DNA of 64,000 bases from Parelaphostrongylus tenuis (lineage: Eukaryota > Nematoda > Chromadorea > Rhabditida > Metastrongylidae): assembly GCA_019055375.1 (NCBI GenBank), contig JAHQIW010002203.1, positions 62,001 to 126,000 of the forward strand. Reading direction: 5' to 3'. The notes beneath the pieces are model-generated. The model was not told where the DNA came from and ran no database searches. It saw only the letters and a program-made list of their open reading frames with translations. Shown one piece after another: positions 58,136-64,000 of the stretch. The position numbers were made by a program, and so were the translations under genes. Every line of letters begins with the position of its first letter. The first letter of the stretch is position 1.

Positions 58136-59650
58136 CGCAAGTATTAGTAGTGAAGACAGCGACTCAGATAGTGAAGAGGAAAATACACCGTCTAATGCAA
58201 GAACAGCCACGGGCTGGTCATGAAACGTAGTCTCGCCCAACTTTTTTTTTATCGGAGCTCGGGCGTGAAACTCCAATGGACTTTTATGAACTGCTTATGA
58301 AAGACGTGTGGGAGTTGATTGCTGAGCAGACCTATATATAGATCATCATAAAAAGAAGAATGGAAACACACAACGATTGAAGAAATGGAGATATTCTTGG
58401 GATGGTGCCTAAAAATGACTATTACACGATTGCCAATGTTCTATATTTACCGGAGCAATAGCTGGCATCCTTCGGGAGTCTCCATAGCGTCGCATCCTAT
58501 GTCGAGGGATCGACTCTACGAGATCATGACCCACTTGCATGTAAGAAACAATATCGGTCACAATGTAAATGACTATTATACTAAATAAGACCAACGCTGG
58601 AACTTGTCAATAGATTTTAAGGACCCATTCAAACCATGGGGAGACGTGTGGATCGATGAGTCGATGCTGCCATTCAGAGGACGAATTAAGTTCTGCCAGT
58701 ATGCACCTCGCAAGAGAATTAGATATGGAATGAAGCTATTCAAACTTTGTGGTAGAGGTGAGTACACCTACAAAACGATGGCGCACATAGGTGCTGGCAC
58801 AAACCCGACACCAAACGAGCCACTTGCAGATTTTGTGGTGAAGGATCAAATGAAGGACCTTCTAACTGGAAGAAGGCACCTCTTTGCCTACAAGTGGTAA
58901 ATCAGCGTCGCTCTAGCTGAGATTCTGCTGCAAAACAATACGGACCTTACCGGAACATGCAGAAGGAGCAGGAAATGCTTGCCTAAGGAGTTCATGGAAG
59001 GCAAAGTTCGTAAGGGCGAGTGCAAAGATATGCAGAATCAAAACGGCGTTATGGTTCTGCGATTCAAGGAAAGAAGAGACGTCACAGTGCTTTCAACAGC
59101 TTACGGTACTGCCAAAAATCTTTGCACGAACAAGTTTGAAGTCGTGGAGATGTACAATAGGAGAAAGTCGCTGGTGGACCAAACTGACCAGATAGCTGCC
59201 ATATCACCATTCCTCAGGAGGACTAATAAATGGTGAATGCATTTCGCTCGTTCCTAGCTTCGTAAGTTGTAGTTTGGTACTCTAGTACGTCTACTATTCC
59301 ACTTTATCACGCACGTACTCTTCAATTTTCATGAAAACTGTACCGCACCTACGTAGAAACATCCAATTTAGCATGTTCAAGGCGGCGATCTATGTCAGCT
59401 ATTTGGAAGGACCCAATCCTCCTGTCCCTAGATATAGCCACGTCCTCGAAAAGGCGTCTCCCGGAAAGCGTGAACGCTGCATCGAGTGTCATAGAAACGC
59501 GGTGAATAGGAATTTAGGTTATAGTTATGCTATGGATCATGCTAAAAAAAAACTTGCGCAGGTGCAGTCAGTGTAAGAGCCACTTCTGTTTGGAATGCTG
59601 TAATGCTACTCATGAATTTTGGATCTCAAACGTTTTAGACATAAATGAAC
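58136..59650 (+). pseudogene. piggyBac-type transposase, nearly full length but broken
   Basis: In order: an acidic N-terminal stretch (SSEDSDSDSEEEN, about 58145), ELGRETPMDFYELLMKDVWE (58255-58320), and frame 58385-58588 (MSRDRLYEIMTHLHVRNN). Frame 58604-58900 follows, with VWIDESMLPFRGRIKFCQYA (first catalytic aspartate, codon 18) and GMKLFKLCGRGEYTYKT. Frame 58979-59236 has LPKEFMEGKVRKGE and TDQIAAISPFLRRTNK. The C-terminal cysteine-rich domain has CIECH (codons 50-54 of frame 59331-59576) and, in the next frame, CSQCKSHFCLEC. The second catalytic block reads LFAYKW-stop where a fragment elsewhere in the window has LYEDNW, so that aspartate is lost. Several stops and frame shifts make it inactive. 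Confidence 0.85.
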
Positions 59651-59699
59651 AATTTGGGAAGTACTGTATTTTTCTTGGGTCAAATTTTTGTATCATTGT

Positions 59700-59835
59700 T
59701 GTTACATATTATATGTATATAAGACATAAGTATATGTGACACGTATGTGTTTATACATGCATACAAGTACATATGAGGATATATACATATCTGTAGATAC
59801 GTATATGCAATATATATAAATGTTATATGTTCGTG
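59700..59835. repeat. TATG/CATA-rich microsatellite region
   Basis: Imperfect ATACATAT, TATGTATA and TACATGCATA runs. Confidence 0.8.
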
Positions 59836-60760
59836 CTACGTATGTTAACTGATGAATAAACAAGGTGAATAGAACCACACAATCCACAGGTGTCCACACA
59901 ATTTTTGATGGTCAGAGAAGATTTGAAATAACTAGGCGTTGTTTCTTTTGAAAGTACGTTTAAAGAAATCTCGCTGACGATGAACTTTCTTTTTTAGGAA
60001 TAAACTTTACATACTATCAAAGTTTATTGCTCGAAAAGGTAGTAAAAATTTCACTGTGAACTTGAAATAACGCATCGTGAGGGCGAAACGTCGATCTTCT
60101 CCATCAGTGTAACGTAGTAATGAGGTTCTTTCAGAGAACAGGCTTGCTATCGAAGCGGCGCTACAGGTTATTGAATGATTAATACAAACATCGATAAATC
60201 AGGAAAAAATGTTATATGGAACCAGAAGAATGCTTTTCCTTGTGGAAGCTGTTTATTTGTTAAAACATTGAAGATTTTTTGAGCATTCTCTTAACTATAA
60301 ACCCTCTAGAGGAGCCTTTTCTATAACATTTCTTTATTTTGCATCACAAGTATTATTCTGCATCGACAGTTATCTTGGAATCAAAATTTTACTTTGTAAT
60401 GTCAAGAAATACCTTGTGATGTTCATAAAAATGAATCCGTGGTGTAAAATGTGTCCACTTTCGTTGTAGAGAGAGCTATAAAAGTCTTTTTATGAAACAA
60501 ACATAGTGAGAGATAGAAAATCACAAGTAATAAAGAAAGGAGCGAAATTATATAACAGCTGGAATTAAGTTCCCTTCTACAATAAATGCTTTTCTCGTTG
60601 AAAACTTGAATGTTTTTTTTTTGATACATAGGCATTTCCTTAAAATGTAAAATCTTTATCGAAGTATCTCCTGTTATATTTCATCATTTCATCACGATAA
60701 TATCCCTTGAGTACCTCAGATTATCAAACAAACTACCATATTTCCATTGCAAAGCGTGAT
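59836..60760. other. Spacer with no firm feature
   Basis: AT-rich. At 60073-60095 a CGTGAGGGC-GAAACGTCGATC stretch resembles the PLE terminal signature, but the core before it is not recognisable. Confidence 0.4.
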
Positions 60761-60764
60761 AGTA

Positions 60765-60850
60765 CAGGCTCCTCCACGTCGCGCCGCCCCGCCTCCCCGC
60801 CACACAGGCGGAGTGCGACAAGGGTCGAAAGCGACCCAAAAGGGTCGAGA
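60765..60850. repeat. GC-rich hairpin sequence
   Basis: A CpG-rich island in AT-rich surroundings. GGGTCG repeats three times (60815-60850), and CGACAAGGGTC with GACCTTTGTCG allows a long hairpin. It lies at the downstream edge of the minus-strand ribozyme repeat C2 and may be part of it. Confidence 0.6.
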
Positions 60851-60864
60851 TAGACCTTTGTCGT

Positions 60865-61028
60865 TGCTCATACGTTTCTTAAAAATTGACACATCAATCA
60901 TATAAAGTTCAGTTAAGGATATAACACGCTTTGAGTTGCTAGGTCTAGTGCTATACACCTCCTGTTTCGTCCTATTGGGTCTCATCAGTAGCGCCCACTC
61001 TCGGTTCATCCGATCTCTTAAGACTAAC
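60865..61028 (-). mobile_element. Hammerhead-bearing short repeat, family C copy 2 (minus)
   Basis: Minus-strand text 61015 to 60880 matches the plus-strand unit at 61235-61375: GAGATCGG-TGAACCGAG, the ribozyme, CTAGCAACTCAAAGCGTGTT and ATATCCTTAAC. The copy is head to head with C1, the two meeting at about 61020-61030. The downstream limit is uncertain and may include the GC-rich hairpin. Confidence 0.7.
60950..60992 (-). ncRNA. Hammerhead ribozyme motif with full core (family C, minus)
   Basis: Minus-strand order: stem I GCTA (60992-60989), core CTGATGA (60988-60982), stem II GACC-CAATA-GGAC with one A-A mismatch, GAAA, and stem III ACA-GGAGG-TGT. Then comes A at 60954 preceding the cleavage point (GUA), and stem I TAGC (60953-60950). 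All conserved core bases are present. Stem I has four perfect pairs next to the site. Confidence 0.85.
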
Positions 61029-61490
61029 TAGACTTAACAGCTCACAACATGTTATATCCTTATCGATTATATCATTTTGAGCGGATCTATAAAACACGGT
61101 CGGTAGTATGAGTTTAACTCATTGTAAAAGCCGCAAGCTCGTCTACCGGTCACTACAATGTCAGGTAATTCCTTCATCTTACTTGGGGTCATTAGCTACT
61201 GGCAGCCGATTCCTTTACAGAGGATTATTTATCCTTAGGAGATCGGCTAAACCGAGGGAAGGTGCTACTAGTTAGTCTCAATAGGCGAAACAGGCGTCTG
61301 TCTAGCAAGAAACTTAGCGACCCAAAACGTATTACATCCTTAACAGATTATATCATTTTGAGCTGGTCTATGAAAAGCGGTTGGAAGGCGAGGTAAAGTT
61401 CACTTATGATCGATTGGGCCGCGACACTTCATCGATCGACTGGTTCACTACGTAATACATTGACGAATAGCTATTTGTATAGCTTAATGG
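61029..61490 (+). mobile_element. Hammerhead-bearing short repeat, family C copy 1 (tandem)
   Basis: The stretch GATTATATCATTTTGAGC at 61065 recurs at 61346. Similarity continues in both directions (61034-61155 with 61315-61475), so this is a tandem repeat with a period of about 281 bp, one unit plus a partial second. The ribozyme lies at the unit boundary (61263-61307). There is no coding region. Tandem units of this size are typical of retrozymes. Confidence 0.7.
61263..61307 (+). ncRNA. Hammerhead ribozyme motif with decayed core (family C, plus)
   Basis: Stem I pairs TGCTA (61263-61267) with TAGCA (61303-61307) perfectly. Stem II is GTCT-CAAT-AGGC (61275-61286), GAAA is 61287-61290, stem III is ACAG-GCGT-CTGT and C at 61302 gives a GUC site. 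The box that should read CUGAUGA is CTAGTTA (61268-61274), three mismatches, so this copy is probably inactive. All three helices are preserved. Confidence 0.75.
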
Positions 61491-61565
61491 GTAATAATGT
61501 ATCAAAGAAAGAATGAAGCTCTCGGCGTAAAACAATCCCTGATGGATGCGCCCATGCACTCGTTT

Positions 61566-61785
61566 TCAGTTTCTAACTTTGCTTGAGGTGACTGAATGCA
61601 AATCTGGCCTGTACAGAGACTCGCTGTACCCAGTGAGTGCTGTTTCCCAGACAGGTCTGATACCAGTGTGATAGCAATTTACCGACCCGGGGGGATGGAT
61701 GGCTTGGTGAGCCATGAGCGCGAGATCGAGCCATTGAATTCGTGAGCGACGCAAAGCACCTCCAACCACTGCGCCACATGCTCTC
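61566..61785 (-). repeat. tRNA-derived SINE, type 3, second copy (minus)
   Basis: Minus-strand A box TGGCGCAGTGG (61776-61766) and a B-box-like GGCTCGATCTC (61732-61722). Then come CGCGCTCATGGCTCACCAAG and a body with GGTATCAGACCTGTCTGGGA. The order is the same as at 42094-42245. The tail beyond 61600 is shared only partly. Confidence 0.7.
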
Positions 61786-62079
61786 TTATTGATGTTTTAC
61801 AACGCAATTATTGTTTATTATCGGTAGCTTTTCTCATGCGACAAGCGTATAATAATCCGCTTGGCAGGCACCGATACCACGCACCATTAGTGAGCACAGC
61901 AGCATCCAAACCGATCGTTCGCTACTCATACCAGTGCATGATACATCGGGTCCTTGACATCGACTTTGGGACAGGCCACACAACGTCCTTGCGTAAGGAC
62001 ACATGTCAAAGAGCTTTGCGATTTAGTTACAGTTTCAGCGCGCCAATTCAGCAAGGTATGTTTTCGTTTAGTCAGTTCC

Positions 62080-62210
62080 TCGGGAGTTTGACAATAGATC
62101 TTAAGGTACTGACTGAACGAAAAAGGCCCACGAAAGTGACGGGGTTAGAAAGCCGAAACACTTGATTTGTGCTGTATTAGCGCCCATAATAGACCTTATG
62201 AAAGGCTCAA
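62080..62210 (+). repeat. RTE-1-like 3' tail, third copy
   Basis: Matches 15115-15245 and 39590-39725 (GTACTGACTGAACG, GGGTTAGAAAGCCGAAACAC, ATAATAGACCTTATGAAA). It is present without a recognisable RTE-1 coding region upstream, so it is a strongly truncated insertion. The front of the hammerhead-like core is lost. Confidence 0.55.
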
Positions 62211-62394
62211 AATACATTTTCAGAGCATTGACTAATCACGAGTGCGTTTTGGCAGGCTATAAACGATTGCTTTATTGCTTATCTTTCGTTTTAATCCTTA
62301 CTGATATCATCATAATCATTCTTCTCGTCGTCATAGTGAAGTTTGTGGTTGTAATCATGCTTTCTTTGCGTGTTTCTAACGATGAAACAACCAC

Positions 62395-62560
62395 TCGACC
62401 GCATAAATCAAAAGAGTTTGGACGGTATATTTCACCACTAAAAAGGCCTGGTTATCGCGCTGAAAGGGTAAAAATAATTTTGTTCCTCATTCAAAGATTC
62501 TCGCTGACCAAGGCTTTTCCTTCGGTTTCAATGGTCGATAGATCTCTTAGTACCGTCGGT
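62395..62560 (+). repeat. Fragment related to the 48.3-kb TIR transposon
   Basis: Text such as GGTTATCGCGCTGAAAGG, TTCTCGCTGACCAAGGCTTT and TCGATAGATCTCTTA corresponds to 48405-48510 and, inverted, to 49200-49320. It ends where minus-strand RTE sequence begins. The 198-codon open frame across this region is a by-product. Confidence 0.55.
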
Positions 62561-62561
62561 T

Positions 62562-63222
62562 TTCCTAGTGCTAACGTGAAGATATTCACAAAACGGTCGC
62601 ATGCTTCGTCGATGTTGTCGCCAGCGGTATCTTCCCAAGAGCCGACTGATGATTTGAATACATCCCAGTTTATGGCTGCTCTGGTATTTCACTGTTTATA
62701 TCTAGCGGCTTTCTCTCCTTTTCGCGAAAAGCGGAACGTTGCGCGAAAGAGGCAATAGTCTGGTCCCGCGCAGAACATAGGAACAACATCGACATTGGTC
62801 AGGCAAAACCTTTGCTTTTCTAAGATGCAGTCTGTTTCGTTTTGGTGCTCTCTATGACAGATTCGCATGTCCATCGTTAAAAGTTAGGCTATTGGAATTG
62901 TGAGTTACCATGGATGTTTTGAGTCGTCATGGTATACTCAGATAGCCTTCCCCCTGTTCATTTCATTCTTGGCCGTGGTTCCCAATGTGATGTTCTTCAG
63001 ACGTTCTCCTAGGTCCAGTTTTCGCGTTAACATCTTCAACAATCACCTTGAAGAATGTATGATCTTCTCTGAAGAACTTTTCGAGGTCCATATAGAACGC
63101 TTTGGCATTGTCTTCGTCATAGAGTGATGTTGTGGCGTAAGCAACGAAGACGGTCAAAGCCGGCATTGAACCACATTGTTTCAACCGTAATCGTTCGATA
63201 CTGATTGATAGTTGTACAACCA
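62562..63222 (-). pseudogene. RTE endonuclease fragment (minus)
   Basis: Minus-strand frame 63223-62963 reads SMPALTVFVAYATTSLYDED, AKAFYMDLEKFFREDHTFFK and VIVEDVNAKTGPRRTSEEHH. Then 62874-62689 reads CLTNVDVVPMFCAGPDYCLF and RATFRFSRKGEKAARYK, followed by INWDVFKSSVGSWEDTAGDN to about 62562. This is the APE-like endonuclease. The expected GDFNAKxGPR block reads EDVNAKTGPR, and the SDH block reads PDY, so catalytic residues are lost. About 130 residues between the two frames are deleted. No reverse transcriptase follows downstream, where a TIR-transposon fragment begins. Confidence 0.8.
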
Positions 63223-63224
63223 AC

Positions 63225-63584
63225 TACTTGTCATACTATAAGAAATTGAAAATGCGAAAAAATCAGTAAGGTACACTTCTGAGGGTCACACCCATTATAG
63301 TATCTGCTAAATAAGCAATCGATCGTTCACAAGAAGTTCGGAAAAGAACTTGTGGGCACCAAAATAACCTAGTGGAAAAAATGTGTGGATGCCGTACCGC
63401 TCTCTCAACGCCGTTATGATGCCCTCGAGTTTCGTTCGTGCTTAGAATGTTAACACGCTGACAACGATCTGAGTTGTTTTCAGCTTAGACCGCACGTCGC
63501 GTGCGCGGCTTCTCGGAGCAGCGGGAGTTCTTATAATCACGCCTTGTAGTGGAAAGTTGGGAAATTCTTCAGAAATCTGAGGTC
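63225..63584. other. Spacer with no recognised feature
   Basis: Unassigned sequence between the endonuclease fragment of one RTE and the 3' end of another. Confidence 0.4.
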
Positions 63585-64000
63585 ACCTCTCACCTGTCAC
63601 CTGTCGTCCCTTGATCGTCGAGTGACTCGAGCGGGTACCAGCAACTCTTCCATTTTTCCCTATGGCGTGCAGGAGTAGTCCAGTGAGTTCGCTCTAGGGA
63701 TTCGCTGAGCATCATATCTTTCTTCTATCGCTTTCGTGAAGAAATCAGATCAACGGGTCAGTGGTCTTCCTACAGAGCTCTTGACGTCCCGAGGAATCCA
63801 GTCGGTAACGGCTTTCGCCCATCTGTTGTCGTTAAAGCGCATCACGTGTCCGGCCTTCCTTATTTTTGATATTCTGGCGTGTAGGACGGCGTCTCTGATT
63901 TTCGATCGTTTACGCAGGTCGGAACGTTGGATCCTTTCTCTCATTTGCATGATAGGGGATACTCCTAGCATCGACCTATCGGCTGCGCGTTCGATAACGT
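63578..64000 (-). pseudogene. RTE retrotransposon 3' end, running off the window
   Basis: Minus-strand frame 63971-63750 reads SPIMQMRERIQRSDLRKRSK, HARISKIRKAGHVMRFNDNR and WIPRDVKSSVGRPLTR. After a frame change the WSDFF-to-end region follows. The 3' terminus is at about 63578-63605, whose complement is GACAGGTGACAGGTGAGAGG, a clean AGGTGA-type tail. The upstream part lies outside the window. Confidence 0.8.

Noticed and set aside
60061..60110. CGTGAGGGC-GAAACGTCGATC as another PLE end or ribozyme
   Set aside because: The core before stem II is not recognisable and no PLE sequence lies next to it.
62162..62758. A 198-codon open frame with a hydrophobic stretch that looks like a membrane protein
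   Set aside because: Its parts lie over a TIR-transposon fragment (62395-62560) and the antisense strand of an RTE endonuclease, and it begins in an RTE-1 tail. No protein signal remains.
1..64000. Nematode telomeric repeats, spliced-leader RNA, U6 or 5S rRNA genes
   Set aside because: No TTAGGC arrays and none of the conserved sequences of these RNAs were seen on either strand by eye.

Overview
This is a gene-poor eukaryotic window that looks like repeat-filled intergenic DNA of a nematode. The best guess is a strongylid of the hookworm type, because the RTE-type reverse transcriptases closely resemble that lineage's RTE family as I remember it. No database was searched. I found no convincing multi-exon host protein gene. 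The only host gene I can support is a tRNA-Lys(CTT) on the minus strand near 56.3 kb. The rest is decayed transposable elements, tRNA-headed short repeats, foldback repeats, simple repeats and a large diverged duplication. AT-rich spacers fill the gaps.

Layout. 0-13 kb: a mariner-type transposase tail, tRNA-headed repeats, a Penelope-like element (PLE1, 4.1-5.7 kb) with inverted copies of one terminal sequence at both ends, and dispersed repeat modules. 13-25.4 kb: copy 1 of a long direct duplication. 25.8-35.8 kb: a ribozyme-bearing short repeat, a second PLE (PLE2), a 38-bp tandem repeat, a foldback element, RTE fragments and a piggyBac fragment. 36.1-52.5 kb: copy 2 of the duplication, enlarged by later insertions (an RTE tail, SINE-like repeats, a ribozyme element and a 1.2-kb terminal-inverted-repeat transposon). 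52.5-64 kb: a minus-strand RTE, two more PLE copies around the tRNA-Lys and its two decayed tandem sisters, a second piggyBac pseudogene, a head-to-head pair of ribozyme repeats, SINEs and RTE fragments.

The most interesting content is a set of short elements that each carry a hammerhead ribozyme motif. Family A has copies at 15.6 and 47.5 kb, with 11-12 bp target-site duplications and an empty matching site in the other duplication copy. Family B lies at 25.8-26.1 kb, with direct repeats 272 bp apart. Family C lies at 60.9-61.5 kb as a tandem dimer plus an oppositely oriented copy. They resemble retrozymes: small non-autonomous retroelements copied through circular RNA. Similar but degraded motifs sit in the 3' tails of the RTE-1-like elements and in the PLE terminal repeats. 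The PLEs in the window encode the kind of reverse transcriptase usually proposed to mobilise such elements, although every copy here is broken. The two duplication copies act as an internal control: filled and empty sites show which elements moved after the duplication.
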